This document shows positions 1-11,462 of a stretch of 64,000 nt of DNA, piece after piece. The notes under the pieces are model-generated. The model saw nothing but the letters and a program-made list of their open reading frames with translations. It was not told the DNA's origin and made no database searches. The first letter of the stretch is position 1. Each line of letters opens with the position of its first letter. Source of the stretch: Sorghum bicolor (taxonomy: Eukaryota; Streptophyta; Magnoliopsida; Poales; Poaceae); assembly GCF_000003195.3 (NCBI RefSeq), contig NC_012873.2:26075317-26139316 (forward strand). The letters run 5' to 3'. Made by a program: the position numbers and the translations under genes.

Positions 1-2407
1 CGGTGCTTGCTGTGTCTGAACTTCTGGTGAAGAAGGGGATGATTCCACATGAATCGGTGACCCAGGAGGAGGAGGAGGAGGCGCTGCTGTCTTCTGACGC
101 TTTGCTTGTGACTTAGTGCTCTTGGGGCCTTTTCTTTTGAATTGGCTAGACTGGGGGGCATCGGCACTTGTCTTGGTACTTCTGGTCCTTGCCGATTTGC
201 CAATTTGCTGATGCAACAACAAAAGTTTCATAAGTACAAATGTAATAGAATGTTGATGAAATTCTGGTTGAAACAGTGAGAGTTACCGATGAAGTTATCA
301 TAGCGGCCGATGTATCCTGAAAAGGCTGTGTGAGTATGGAATGGAATCAATATAAATTGAGAGAGTCAGGGGTTTACCTTGAAAGCTTGCGCCAAGGTAG
401 CGGCAGCTACCAATGGAGATGTCTTTGCTCGTCTAGTGGTGATCTTCTTGAAACGCACGCTCTAGTGCATTAAAGCCGCCAGACTTGGTGCGTTATTGCC
501 GATGAGAGAGATTGGGCTCGATGGAAGGAGTTCGGTCGGCCTTCCGCTCCTGCTGACTATCGGTGGTGTATCGTCGACCTATGTAAAACAGAGGAAGTAA
601 GTTGCCAATAAGAATGAAAGTAATAGAAGAATTGAGGCATCGATTGAAGACATACAGTGTTCTCGGGGACTTTGTACTTGGAGTCAATCATACTATGGTA
701 TGTAAGGGCCGATCTGCAGAACAGGTGCTCTTTGCACTCCGCCCACCACTGTTTGTATGCCTAGATAATGAAGAGAGCTGGGATCCATGCCGATAAATCA
801 ATGTCTGACGTATCGGCATTTGGTGGTAGTTGAGCTATTCTGATCCACTCAAGACCGCTGGTTATGATCTCCCTTGGCTTCACCACATCAGCGTAGCAGA
901 GTGCAATCGGTAGCTATCCAAAGTCCAGTTGACGGGCCAATGCCGATGGGTTGTAGAACTCATAGGTGACATTGGAAGTTTTTCCACTACCGAAGAAGTT
1001 TACTGCTATAGCTCTCGGAGTGATAATTGCCATCATCATATCATGGTCCTTGTTGAGGGCATTGTCGAAGGGGTGGAAAGTGAGTGGGAATCTGGTCTCT
1101 GTATCTTCATAGGGCATCCATGCCCGCTGGTCTTTGGTTAGACCCTCATAGAGAATCTGGAAGAATCGGCTGACCTAGTCTTCATTCCCACCAGTACCAA
1201 GTAAAATTATGGCAGCTTCACCATAGTTCAAAGGGGGGTGAGTTGCCGATTCTTCTTCATCCAGTTCATAATCTTCGGCTATGTCTCTGGGGAAGCGCTG
1301 TGAGAAGAGGTTGAATCCAAGGCGCTTATGCATGTGAACGCTGAGCCACATATTGATAAACCACCAGGAGCCTCCCAAGTTGCCGATAGGTTGGCCTAGC
1401 AGGAGTTTCTCAGCTACCTGATGGAGGAGGTGATAGATAGAGCTGACCAAATATCGGCCAAGAGGAAATCGGCCACCATTGGCCAGTCTTTCTGCAGCTG
1501 ATAGATAGACAGAGGTTGGCCCTGCCGATCGGCCGCAGAATACAAACTTATCTAGTCACATATTCTGAAAAATGGCATGTTCCCTTTCCCCACAGACCCT
1601 GTTTTTCGGTACTTCTGAATGTACCCAGACCAACCGCCGATGCTGCGAGTTTCCACCTTGGAACTAGGCTTATTATCAAACAGATGATTGCTATTGGTAG
1701 TTGATATATCTAAGCCAGTAAGCATAAGCACATCGGCAAGAGTAGGAGAAGCAGGACCATGGCCGAACACAAAAGCATTAAGGGTGTCTGACCAAAAGTA
1801 TGAGGCATCTATCAGCAGCGACTCGTTCCTCTCCATATCGGCAATGGATAGCCTAATGCATTGGTCCAATTTCCGTTCACCCCACTGGAGTTCATTTGAA
1901 TTGCCGATTCTCAGGAACCAGTCTTTCCATCCCTTGGTGGGGCTGGGCCAGGAACAGAAAGAATCTTTCCACAGATCTAAGGAGAAATTTTCGCCTCTAA
2001 AAGGGATCCTATTTGTCTCTGCGTTTATCAGATCGGTGGGATCTGGGTCTCCCAATGGACCAAGGCACTGAAAGTGAGGTTGATCGGTAGGAATCACGAT
2101 CTTATCGGCCAACTCCTAAAGGGTTTGGAAGATGGAGGAACAAAAAGGAAACAAAGAGAAGAAAAAAAAAGAAAAAACGGGGTACTCAGTAAATAGATTT
2201 GTAGATGAACAAGAGTACAACAAAAGTATAAAAAGAAGGGGGTGGTAAGTTGACCTCAGGGACGACGAAGCTGATGGCCATTTCTTCCCGGAAGAAGGAA
2301 GAGATCGAAGACTCGGAGCATTGCTGAGGGAAGTCCTTGCCGGAGTTCTTGAAGTTCTTGAACAGTGCCGCCGCCAGGAGGGTGGATTTGAGGCTGTAGA
2401 ATGACAT
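1..2407 (-). pseudogene. Plant mobile domain (PMD) protein, spliced pseudogene, 3' end beyond window
   Basis: I reconstruct five exons on the minus strand with GT/AG borders: 2407-2255, 2115-656, 578-378, 316-287, and 207 to the window edge. Exon 1 (51 codons) joins in frame to exon 2. Exon 2 reads like the aminotransferase-like plant mobile domain (PF10536 type): the LDLWKDSFCSWPSPTKGW and WWFINMWLSVHMHKRLGF stretches and a C-terminal WIPALFIIQAYKQWW. The last exon is basic and proline-rich with a possible nuclear signal (KRKGPK...AKRQK). PMD proteins in grasses occur as host silencing factors and, far more often, as passengers of transposons. Decay is clear: a frameshift near 1570 and in-frame TAG stops near 1177, 914 and 461. 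The neighbourhood is all transposons, so I read it as a dead transposon-borne copy. The family call is good; the carrier element is unknown. Confidence 0.72.
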
Positions 2408-2435
2408 GATGGAGGAAGAGTACCAGAGAAGGAGG

Positions 2436-2443
2436 TATTTATA
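2436..2443 (-). promoter_or_regulatory. Possible TATA box of the PMD pseudogene
   Basis: TATAAATA on the minus strand, 29 bp upstream of the exon 1 ATG at 2407. The spacing would put the transcription start almost on that ATG, so either translation starts further in or the box is fortuitous. The 2444-2615 stretch upstream shows nothing else I recognise. Confidence 0.35.
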
Positions 2444-2615
2444 GGACAAAAAGGGCAGGGGCAAATCTGACTTATCTCTTTGCTGCATCTGTGAAATCCG
2501 AGGGTGTTCAGGTGGATATGGTAACTGTTCACACGATAATCAAGGGATTGCGCAGGTGATTTGACAGCAAGCGGTCATTTTAAAGATATCTTACTGTGTA
2601 AGATCGCCTGGTCGG

Positions 2616-3085
2616 TGAAACAGAACTGCCCAAATTATAAGAGATTAAGCCTGATAGTGACCATTTGCACAGTCAAACTACCGAGCTTAAACCCATATAA
2701 TCTCGGTAGTCCGTGAAATCTCGAAGGATTTCAAACCACAATTCATACATACAGCCAAGATCGTAATAAGTTCAGCGGTCACCGTTCACAATTACATCCA
2801 GTTCACCACATTCATAAAATACATCGGTGTACTTAAAATTATTACAAACCAAGTTCTCAAGTAGTGGAAGCTTCATAATTTGAAAGTAACACACACATGT
2901 TTAGTTTGATACAGTGCCATAGTCGGTCATTCCCACAAAAGCAAAGGAGAAGGTAGAGTGACCATTGCCCTTGGTCTAGTCATCGCCCATTGCTGGGTAC
3001 AAGCAGAGGATGCAATAACCATAATACATTTGACCATCAGCAAAACAACATGGGAATAGAACCCTGAGTACGAGAATGTACTCAG
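2616..3085 (-). mobile_element. Element E 3' LTR, part 1 (terminal 470 bp)
   Basis: This is about 95.5 percent identical by eye (21 differences in 470) to 53187-53654, which abuts a primer binding site and so is the 3' end of the 5' LTR of element E. Orientation and order fit this being the outer end of the 3' LTR of E. The edge reads TGAAACAG. The stretch is cut at CTCAG (3081-3085) by the Athila-like insertion and resumes at 11458. Confidence 0.8.
3081..3085. repeat. Target-site duplication CTCAG, left copy (Athila-like element)
   Basis: CTCAG directly precedes the TG end of the element, and CTCAG again follows its CA end at 11458-11462. The uninterrupted site is seen at 53655, where ACTCAGCTAGAC runs through. 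Confidence 0.95.
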
Positions 3086-4346
3086 TGTTGGATATTTTAA
3101 ACGCAAACAGAAAAATCCGCAAGCGCACGGATACCGATGTAGCTTTCACCCGGGAGTATTCCAGAGTATCGATTTTCCACAGGGAACGTGAGTGTACTAA
3201 TTAAGATCCAAGATCGCCCAAGGATAACTATATGATTATTTTTGGTGGGAAGAGAGGAAGTTTCCTGAGAGTTCTCTAGTTGATCTAAGAATCAAGAATT
3301 ACTTCAAGATTATCTATTTCGGGACATCAGAACACTAACCACAGAAAGAGATGAGAAGGGGGCTAGGAAGGTCTGACTACGGTCCTACAAACACCGATCC
3401 GAATGAGGTGGAATACGTCGACCGTTAGGGCTGTCACTACCCTAGGGCTACCACAACAATCCGCAGGATTGGGTGCAATTCCAGGTAATTGCAAGACTAA
3501 ACACCACGTCTAATCTATTAATTACTACTCTAATGTTGCAAAGATTAGAGCACTTGATGCAAGCGGGAATCCAATAAATAACTTGAATGTAAATAAAAGT
3601 AATTAAAGAACTCAGGATTATGAATTGAAGAACCTGGAGAACGATGAAGAACGAACCAGTTGCTGCAAAAGTACAATGTTGAGGAAGATCCGACAGATCC
3701 GGCTCCTCCTCCTCCGCTCTCCTCTTCTCTCTCCCTATTTTCTAGATTACAACTAGAACTAACTAGAACTAGAACTAGAGGAACTAGAACTAGAACTAGA
3801 TGAACTAGAACTAGATCTAGATGAACTAGAGGTAGAACTAGAAGAACTAGAGGGATCCTCTCTACTTGGATGAAGACTTGAAACCCTAACTTTGATTCTG
3901 TAGAAGAGGTATGATCTCCAGGGGCCAGGGGGCCTTGCTTATATAGTCCCTTCAAGTGAATCTGGGCCGTCGGATCAAACCAACATTGATCGTGTGGTTT
4001 TCCTTGAAGTATTAGGTCGGTGGAGCATAATACGCGAAACGGGTCCGAATTGGACACTGTAGCTGGGCGGGCGCCCTGCCTCCGAGCCCGATCGGCCTCC
4101 CGTTCGTTCCCGTGGCTTCTGGAGTCTTCTAGATGGTAGAAAATTGCGCGGCACGTTAATATCTCTATGTAAACCCGACGTGCGGGCCTTTCTTCCATAA
4201 TTCCTGATAACCCCCTGCAGAAATAGACAAACACCAAAACTCGTGGAATTCTGTCAGATAAAACCCTAAGTCTAGGTGTTGGTTGCATTTGGATCCTTTT
4301 CCAAGATTAGTTGATGGTTAAATGTGAGCATTAAGGACCGTCAAAA
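3086..4346 (-). repeat. Athila-like element, 3' LTR (left in window)
   Basis: 1261 bp, about 99 percent identical to 10186-11457 apart from indels. It has about 10 extra bases near 3150 (CACCCGGG inside) and lacks 21 bases present in the other LTR near 11164. The inner edge reads GTCAAAA against GTCAACA in the other LTR, a point change in the terminal dinucleotide region. Confidence 0.92.
3751..3852. repeat. AACTAG/GAACTA minisatellite in the Athila LTR (left copy)
   Basis: About 100 bp of imperfect hexamer repeats of the AACTAG type, repeated at 10841-10943 in the other LTR. It forces the repetitive Leu-Val reading frame seen across each LTR, which I do not regard as coding. Confidence 0.85.
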
Positions 4347-4358
4347 AGCTCCCCCAAG
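4347..4358 (-). other. Polypurine tract of the Athila-like element
   Basis: On the minus strand CTTGGGGGAGCT lies directly upstream of the 3' LTR. This is the place and composition expected for second-strand priming. Confidence 0.85.
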
Positions 4359-5601
4359 CTTAACTTTTGCTCGTCCCTGAGCAAAGCTAAAATTAGCAAG
4401 AAAACAGGGGTTACTTTTATGCCTCTTACTACAGGGTTTTTAAGGTCTTAAGTGATTGAAAAACAGAACGATCAAGTCAAGCACTATTTCTCAAGTTCTT
4501 GTGTCTTACCTTTGTTCTGGAGTATTTTTGTAAGTTCCCAAAATAAAACTGAGGCTTTTGCCTTTTTCTCGAAGGATATATAAGTAGAGCTTTAAAAGTT
4601 TTAACATACTTACTTTGTATTTTGCTATGTCAATGCTCGAAGTAAGGGAGAGGAATGTCATACTCCTAGATCAAGACCTTTGACCTTTCTGAAAAGTTTG
4701 TCATCTCTTACTGGCATATTGCTTATTAGAGGGACCATGGGCTATCATTTTTTTTCTTTCTTTTTTTTTCAGTCTCTCTCTTTTTTTTTCTTCTCTTTTT
4801 TTTTAAGTGGGCACTAAGTACCCCTAATTCTACTATCGGACACATGTCCATTTTTTTCCACTCAGGAGGGTATCTTTGTACACCTAATTCTACTTCGGAC
4901 ACTTGTCCATTTTTTACCTCTCGTCTCACTCTTTTTTCTTTTGAATCAAATTTTTACATAGTCCCATGCCTCTAACGCAATAATACTTCGGAAGAGTGAA
5001 TCTTTTATATTTTTAAAACAAAAAGATCTTGATCTTTGGAGCATGATAAGTCTCTCAACCAAAACTACAAGAATTAACAATGGCTTGAACAAAGCAAGTG
5101 CCCACAGTTTTAATATTTATATCTATTAAGACTCTAGGTATTATGATCACCATTTTTTTTATGAATTTTTAGATTTTCAAAAGATAAAATCTCCAGAACT
5201 CTAGAAAAACTTGGAACAAGTTAAATAGTAGATCAGACCTTCTCATATCATGTTTGTCAATTACCTAGACTTGGATCAAACTTTCTTTTTATTTTATTTA
5301 AAACTTAGGATTACACAAAACTATTGTATATTACTCAAAAGAAAAACTTTGTTTGGTTTCATGGTTATGCATTTTTTTATTTCCGAATACTAGTAAATAA
5401 AACCAAGAAAGAAAAGTAATACTTATCTAGATACACGTGGGAGTGCCTCCCCCAAGCTGGATGTTGACATAGTCGTTCACTCTTGTGGCTGCATGTTTGG
5501 TCTCACTCTTCTTAAGCCTCAAAATCCTGCACAACCCAAATAGACAACAAAACTCGTGGAACATGTTAAGGGTTAGGTAATTGTCTAGAGCTTATGAGAG
5601 C
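4359..5601 (-). other. 3' untranslated part of the Athila-like element, no env-like gene
   Basis: 1.2 kb between the end of pol and the polypurine tract. It is A/T-rich, with long T and CT runs at 4746-4803. A short sequence resembling GTACACCTAATTCTAC followed by CGGACAC and TGTCCA occurs twice, near 4817 and 4880. No frame gives a protein of convincing length or family. Confidence 0.7.
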
Positions 5602-8600
5602 TTAATATGAGAATTCTATGAACTCAATCACATCAAGTTCCTCTACTAGGTTGTTTTGTGGATCAAGATAGATTTTCAAGCGTTGACCATTTACCTTAAA
5701 AGTGTTACCTATGTCATCTTGGATGGTAATGGCTCCATGAGTTGAAGTGTCAATAACCTTGTATGGTCCATCCCACTTACTTCGTAGCTTACCATGCCCA
5801 AAGAGCTTAACTCTTGAATTGAATAGTAGAACCTTATCTCCAGGCTTAAACTCCTTGCGCTTGATTCTCTTATCATGCCATCGTTTTGTTCTCTCTTTAT
5901 AGATCCTTGAATTGTGGTAGGCTTTCTCTCTCCATTCTTCTAGCTCCGATAGTTGCATCAGACGATTCTCGCTAGCGAGGTGGAGATCCATGTTCCATTT
6001 CTTGAGTGCCCAATGAGCCTTAAACTCTACTTCCACAGGCAAATGACAAGTTTTTCCATATACAAGTTGATAAGGTGACATGCCTATGGGTGTTTTGAAT
6101 GCAGTTCTATATGCCCAAAGTGCATCAGGAAGTTTGTCCTTCCACCCCTTACCCATCTCATCTACGGTCTTTTGTAAAATATTTTTGATTTGTTTGTTAG
6201 ATGTTTCGGCTTGACCGCTAGTCTGAGGATGGTATGGTGTTGCGACGTTGTGTCGAAATCCATGATCGGCTAGGTACTTCCGGAAGATTTTGTCGATGAA
6301 GTGGGAACCTCCATCGCTTATGACTATCCGGGGTATACCAAAGCGAGGAAAGATTACTTCATGGAACATTCTCTTGGCATGTTTTGAATCAGCTGATCGA
6401 CAAGGTAAGGCTTCTACCCATTTGGACACGTAATCCACAGCTACTAAGATATACTCGCAATTCCCGGACATAGGGAATGGCCCCATGAAATCAATGCCCC
6501 ATACATCGAAAAGTTCTACTTGAAGATTATTTGTGAGAGGCATTTCATTTCGTGAGTTGATATTCCCATGTTTTTGACACCGGTGGCATCTCCTGACAAA
6601 GTCCTTTGTATCTTCATACATCGTTGGCCAGAAAAAACCACTTTGCCAAATTTTAGCATGTGTCCGAAATGCTCCATAGTGTCCTCCATATGGCGAGGCA
6701 TGGCATCTTTCCATAATTTGAGTAGCCTCAGCCATAGGAGCACACCTTCTCAAGAGTCCATCAGCGCAGACTCGAAAAAGATATGGCTCATCCCAAAGAT
6801 GGAAACGACTATCGTGAAGTAACTTCCTTTTGTTTGCACCAGGTGGGACATAGCCTTTTACTATAAAGTTTACGATGTCTGCGTACCATGGATCTGCATG
6901 TGTTATCTTAAGTAGGGTGTCATCCCTTAGGTAGTCATTTATGGGAAGCTCATCATGTGTTTCCTTATAGTGAAGCCTAGACAAGTGGTCTGCTACGGAA
7001 TTCTCTACTCCCTTCCTATCTCGGATTTCTATGTCAAAGTCTTGGAGAAGAAGAATCCATCGAATTAGATGAGGCTTAGCATCTTTCTTAGTGAGGAGGT
7101 ACTTAAGAGTAGCATGGTCTGAATAGATGATTATCTTCGCCCCCACTAAGTAAGATCTAAACTTGTCTATAGCAAAGACAACAGCCAAAAGCTCTTTTTC
7201 AGTTGTAGTGTAATTGAGCTGTGGTCCAGACAAGGTTTTGCTAGCGTAGGATATGGCATAATGCTTTTTATCCTTGGTTTGTCCTAAAACGGCACCAACC
7301 GCAAAATCGCTAGCATCACACATGATCTCAAAAGGAAGATTCCAATCAGGTGGTTGGATAATCGGGGCTGAGATGAGTGCTTTCTTAAGAGTTTGAAAAG
7401 ATTCATGACACTCATCACTAAAGATGAAAGGTGCATCCTTAGCTAGGAGACTAGTTAGGGGTCTAGCAATTTGAGAGAAATTCTTGATAAAGCGTCTATA
7501 GAACCCTGCATGTCCCAAAAAGCTACGGATTCCTTTCACATTCGTGGGAGGTGGAAGTTTTTCAATAACTTCAATCTTTGCTTTGTCCACCTCTATACCA
7601 CGTTCGGACACTTTATGTCCTACCACTATTCCTTCCTGAACCATAAAATGGCATTTCTCCCAGTTCAGGATTAAGTGCTTTTCTTCACATCGCTGCAAGA
7701 CTCTATCTAAATTCTCCAAACAATGATCGAAGGTTTTGCCATAGACAGTAAAATCATCCATGAAAACCTCCATGATCTTCTCAATCATGTCCGAGAAAAT
7801 AGACATCATGCACCGTTGGAAAGAAGCTGGAGCATTGCACAATCCGAACGACATTCGTCGGTATGCATAAGTTCCATATGGGCATGTAAAGGTAGTCTTT
7901 TCTTGGTCATCTGGGTGGATTGGGATTTGGTGGTATCCAGAATAACCATCAAGGAAACAAAAGAAACAGTGGTTTGCAAGCCGTTCCAACATTTCATCAA
8001 TGAAGGGTACCGGAAAGTGATCTTTCTTTGTAGCCTTATTGAGTTTTCGCAAGTCAATACACATACGCCACCCAGTGACAATTCTTTGAGGGATGAGTTC
8101 ATTCTTCTCATTCCTAACGACGGTCATTCCTCCTTTCTTTGGCACTACTTGGACAGGGCTAACCCACTCACTATGTGGCACAGGATAAATAATCCCAGCA
8201 CGATAGAGTTTGAGGACCTCTTTCTTAACAACCTCTCGCATAGCATTGTTAAGTCTCCGTTGTGGTTCCTTTGAAGGTGTAGAATTGGGATCAATAGGGA
8301 TACGATGAGTGCAGAGAATGGGACTAATGCCCGTGAGATCCTCGAGAGAGTAGCCAAAAGCTGATCTATGTCTTTCAAGAACAGTGACAAGTTGTTGTGT
8401 TTCATAATCGGAAAGCTTGTCACTGATAATTACTGGAGTTTTTGAGTTGTTGTGCAAGAAGACATATCTAAGGCCAGAAGGAAGAGGTTTTAATTCTATT
8501 GAAGGAGGTGAAGGTAGTTCATTTTTGTCTAGCTCAACGGGTTCTACCAACTCTTCTTCTTCTTGAACAAAGTGTTCATGATTAAAGAATGGTTGGGTCA

Positions 8601-10068
8601 TCTCCTCTTGAGTCACCATTAAGACCTCCTCAATAGGATCTGGGTCAAGTTTGGGTTCCACTATCGTGTTAATTGATCTAGCAAGAGGAACAACAATAGT
8701 GGAATTCCCAACCTTGAAGTCTAAATGACCTCGTTGTGGTTGTTCCTGTAGAAGTTTCATGATTGGTCTGCCAATCAAGAGAGGAATCTCGGGTATGTCA
8801 AAAATGTGAAAATCTAGACATATTCTAGAGTCCTTGATTCTAACAGGAACTGCCCTTAATACCCCATGGCTTTCTAGAATTAATCCAGATGGACTTTGTA
8901 AAAGTTTTTGGGATGGGGTTATGGACTCGTTGGGATAAAGAGTGTCAGCTAACTCCTTGGAAATAACATTTATCCCAACATATGGATTGTAGTGGACCTT
9001 CCTAGGAGACCCTCTAATTTGGCACAGAAGAATGGTTGAAGGAGTGATGATTCGAGCTACCTCAAGGGACAGCTCTGCTTCTGTTAGCCATTCATAACTC
9101 AGAATAGCCGAAAGTCTTTTGATGTGTTCTATGTCAACAGGTTCTACTCTGAGAACGGATTGAGTGGTCCTTGCTAGAGGTCGTGTTTGGATAGGAAAAT
9201 TCGAGGTGTTTCCATAATCTTCAAAAAGATCGTCCTCGAATTCAAAGGGATGCTTTAAAGGTGGTGGTTCATCATCCCTTAGTTGGTTTTGCATTCCTTT
9301 ATCAGGAGGTTTCTCTACAACCAAATTAATAGGTGGGTCAGGTGGAATTTCTAACTCAGTTGCAAGTTCCTCATCTTTTGGGTTAGGATCAGGCTGGACT
9401 TCTTTTTCTCCTTCAAGAAATTCATCATAAATGCCTGTGTAAGGGGTATTTTCAAGGATTCTTTCTAGGACAGCTCTCCCCTCATCTGTGAGTTTGTGTG
9501 TGAATGAGCCTCCTGAAGCAATGTCGAGGTGAAGAGCAGCCTCCTTGCTTAGACCACGATAAAAGTGGTAGTACAGTACATGGTCAGGCATGGAAAGGTT
9601 TGGACCGGAATTGGTAAGGCTTGTGAACCTAGCCCAAGCTGCTCCTAAAGTTTCCTTCTCTCTTTGTTTAAATGTAAGAATTTCGATTCTAAGGTCAGCG
9701 ATTCGAAAGAGTGGGAAGAAAGCGAGACAAAAGTTGTCCCGAAGTTCGTCCCAATTTCCATTAACGCCTCCTACAGAATGAGCATACCACTTTTTTGCTC
9801 TTCCCAAAAGGGAGAACGGAAATAATTTCCATTTAAGGGTTTCTTGTGTCATGCCAGAAATAGATCGGCAAGAGCACAACTGCTCGAATTCTCTAAGGTG
9901 GGTGTATGGATCTTCATCTACTTGCCCAGAGAAGGGTTGCTCCTGAATCATGGCTATTAGATCAGGGCCGAGGTCGTAGCCATCTGTAAGAATTGGATGT
10001 GATGATGGTGGTGGCTCTAATAACTCGCCCTTTGGAGCAAAGAATTTATAGATAGGAGTGAAATCCAT
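5602..10068 (-). CDS. gag-pol: Athila-like gag-pol polyprotein (GAG-PR-RT-RH-INT), intact
   Basis: 1488 codons from the ATG at 10068 with no stop or frameshift. The frame stays open upstream through the primer site and into the LTR, but there it reads non-coding signals, so I take [14 protein letters not shown] as the true start. Order: Gag (about 20-250), a protease-like region (about 340-450), reverse transcriptase with an FMDD box near residue 770, RNase H ([13 protein letters not shown], near 920), integrase with an H..H..C..C finger (near 1130) and D-D-E core in [15 protein letters not shown] and QAETSN (about 1190-1290), and a C-terminal WDGPYKV segment. I see no CCHC knuckle in Gag. 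The protease lacks the usual D-S/T-G motif, reading [11 protein letters not shown] where the active site should fall. With near-identical LTRs the copy could be recently active. Confidence 0.93.
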   Translation of the reverse strand: MDFTPIYKFFAPKGELLEPPPSSHPILTDGYDLGPDLIAMIQEQPFSGQVDEDPYTHLREFEQLCSCRSISGMTQETLKWKLFPFSLLGRAKKWYAHSVGGVNGNWDELRDNFCLAFFPLFRIADLRIEILTFKQREKETLGAAWARFTSLTNSGPNLSMPDHVLYYHFYRGLSKEAALHLDIASGGSFTHKLTDEGRAVLERILENTPYTGIYDEFLEGEKEVQPDPNPKDEELATELEIPPDPPINLVVEKPPDKGMQNQLRDDEPPPLKHPFEFEDDLFEDYGNTSNFPIQTRPLARTTQSVLRVEPVDIEHIKRLSAILSYEWLTEAELSLEVARIITPSTILLCQIRGSPRKVHYNPYVGINVISKELADTLYPNESITPSQKLLQSPSGLILESHGVLRAVPVRIKDSRICLDFHIFDIPEIPLLIGRPIMKLLQEQPQRGHLDFKVGNSTIVVPLARSINTIVEPKLDPDPIEEVLMVTQEEMTQPFFNHEHFVQEEEELVEPVELDKNELPSPPSIELKPLPSGLRYVFLHNNSKTPVIISDKLSDYETQQLVTVLERHRSAFGYSLEDLTGISPILCTHRIPIDPNSTPSKEPQRRLNNAMREVVKKEVLKLYRAGIIYPVPHSEWVSPVQVVPKKGGMTVVRNEKNELIPQRIVTGWRMCIDLRKLNKATKKDHFPVPFIDEMLERLANHCFFCFLDGYSGYHQIPIHPDDQEKTTFTCPYGTYAYRRMSFGLCNAPASFQRCMMSIFSDMIEKIMEVFMDDFTVYGKTFDHCLENLDRVLQRCEEKHLILNWEKCHFMVQEGIVVGHKVSERGIEVDKAKIEVIEKLPPPTNVKGIRSFLGHAGFYRRFIKNFSQIARPLTSLLAKDAPFIFSDECHESFQTLKKALISAPIIQPPDWNLPFEIMCDASDFAVGAVLGQTKDKKHYAISYASKTLSGPQLNYTTTEKELLAVVFAIDKFRSYLVGAKIIIYSDHATLKYLLTKKDAKPHLIRWILLLQDFDIEIRDRKGVENSVADHLSRLHYKETHDELPINDYLRDDTLLKITHADPWYADIVNFIVKGYVPPGANKRKLLHDSRFHLWDEPYLFRVCADGLLRRCAPMAEATQIMERCHASPYGGHYGAFRTHAKIWQSGFFWPTMYEDTKDFVRRCHRCQKHGNINSRNEMPLTNNLQVELFDVWGIDFMGPFPMSGNCEYILVAVDYVSKWVEALPCRSADSKHAKRMFHEVIFPRFGIPRIVISDGGSHFIDKIFRKYLADHGFRHNVATPYHPQTSGQAETSNKQIKNILQKTVDEMGKGWKDKLPDALWAYRTAFKTPIGMSPYQLVYGKTCHLPVEVEFKAHWALKKWNMDLHLASENRLMQLSELEEWREKAYHNSRIYKERTKRWHDKRIKRKEFKPGDKVLLFNSRVKLFGHGKLRSKWDGPYKVIDTSTHGAITIQDDIGNTFKVNGQRLKIYLDPQNNLVEELDVIEFIEFSY

Positions 10069-10160
10069 GTGGTATGGTGAAAATGGTAAGGTGAGTGTGG
10101 TAAAAGGGAAAAGAAAAAGGATACACGGACGACTTGGTTCGAAACTAGCACGGCTACCGT

Positions 10161-10178
10161 TCCCCGGCAACGGCGCCA
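10161..10178 (-). other. Primer binding site, tRNA-Asp type
   Basis: The minus strand reads TGGCGCCGTTGCCGGGGA, complementary over 18 bases to the 3' end of plant tRNA-Asp. It starts seven bases inside the 5' LTR border and is typical of Athila elements. Confidence 0.93.
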
Positions 10179-10185
10179 GAGAGCT

Positions 10186-11457
10186 TGTTGGGTATTTTAA
10201 ACGCAAACAGAAAAATCCGCAAGCGCACGGATACCGATGTAGCTTGTATTCCAGAGTATCGATTTTCCACAGGGAACGTGAGTGTACTAATTAAGATCCA
10301 AGATCGCCCAATGATAACTATATGATTATTTTTGGTGGGAAGAGAGGAAGTTTCCTGAGAGTTCTCTAGTTGATCTAAGAATCAAGAATTACTTCAAGAT
10401 TATCTATTTCGGGACATCAGAACACTAACCACAGAAAGAGATGAGAAGGGGGCTAGGAAGGTCCGACTACGGTCCTACAAACACCGATCCGAACAAGGCG
10501 GAATACGTCGACCGTTAGGGCTGTCACTACCCTAGGGCTACCACAACAATCCGCAGGATTGGGTGCAATTCCAGGTAATTGCAAGACTAAACACCACGTC
10601 TAATCTATTAATTACTACTCTAATGTTGCAAAGATTAGAGCACTTGATGCAAGCGGGAATCCAATAAATAACTTGAATGTAAATGAAAGTAATTAAAGAA
10701 CTCAGGATTATGAATTGAAGAACCTGGAGAACGATGAAGAACGAACCAGTTGCTGCAAAAGTACAATGTTGAGGAAGATCCGACAGATCTGGCTCCTCCT
10801 CCTCCGCTCTCCTCTTCTCTCTCCCTATTTTCTAGATTACAACTAGAACTAACTAGAACTAGAACTAGAGGAACTAGAACTAGAACTAGATGAACTAGAA
10901 CTAGATCTAGATGAACTAGAGGTAGAACTAGAAGAACTAGAGGGATCCTCTCTACTTGGATGAAGACTTGAAACCCTAACTTAGATTCTGTAGAAGAGGT
11001 ATGATCTCCAGGGGCCAGGGGGCCTTGCTTATATAGTCCCTTCAAGTGAATCTGGGCCGTCGGATCAAACCGACATTGATCGTGTGGTTTTCCTTGAAGT
11101 ATTAGGTCGGTGGAGCATAATACGCGAAACGGGTCCGAATTGGACACTGTAGCTGGGCGGGCGCCCAGGAGAGTTGGCCGGGCGCCCTGCCTCCGAGCCG
11201 GATCGGCCTCCCGTTCGTTCCCGTGGCTTCTGGAGTCTTCTAGATGGTAGAAAATTGCGCGGCACGTTAATATCTCTATGTAAACCCGACGTGTGGGCCT
11301 TTCTTCCATAATTCCTGATAACCCCCTGCAGAAATAGACAAACACCAAAACTCGTGGAATTCTATCAGATAAAACCCTAAGTCTAGGTGTTGGTTGCATT
11401 TGGATCCTTTTCCATGATTAGTTGATGGTTAAATGTGAGCATTAAGGACCGTCAACA
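10186..11457 (-). repeat. Athila-like element, 5' LTR (right in window)
   Basis: 1272 bp with TG...CA ends, carrying the promoter end of the element. It includes a 21-bp segment near 11164-11184 (GGCGCCCAGGAGAGTTGGCC region) flanked by GGGCGCCC on both sides and absent from the other LTR, so slippage between the short repeats is the likely cause. The hexamer minisatellite lies at 10841-10943. Confidence 0.92.
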
Positions 11458-11462
11458 CTCAG
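11458..11462. repeat. Target-site duplication CTCAG, right copy
   Basis: Partner of 3081-3085. Directly after it the LTR of element E resumes (CTAGACTTACCC). Confidence 0.95.

Larger units (their letters stand above)
3086..11457 (-). mobile_element. Athila-like Ty3/gypsy LTR retrotransposon, complete, 8.4 kb
   Basis: A full-length element with TG...CA ends, 5-bp target duplication, two LTRs of about 1.26 kb, a tRNA-Asp primer site (10161-10178), a polypurine tract (4347-4358) and one uninterrupted gag-pol ORF. The LTRs differ by roughly a dozen substitutions in 1250 bp plus two small indels, so the insertion is young. The lineage call rests on the exact tRNA-Asp primer motif and the RT/integrase style (FMDDF box, [19 protein letters not shown]). 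An env-like ORF, seen in some Athila elements, is absent. It sits inside the 3' LTR of the older element E. Confidence 0.93.

Noticed and set aside
2186..2488. Continuous 100-codon minus-strand frame as a separate small gene
   Set aside because: Its middle is exon 1 of the PMD gene; both ends read through the promoter and intron 1.
3545..4288. 247-codon open frame across the Athila LTR, repeated as 254 codons at 10635-11399
   Set aside because: Its LVLVPLVLV-type core comes from the AACTAG hexamer repeat, it is kept in both LTRs only because they are near-identical, and it matches no protein family.
7723..8274. 183-codon plus-strand frame opposite the Athila reverse transcriptase
   Set aside because: A shadow of the real minus-strand pol gene, with low-information composition and no family resemblance.
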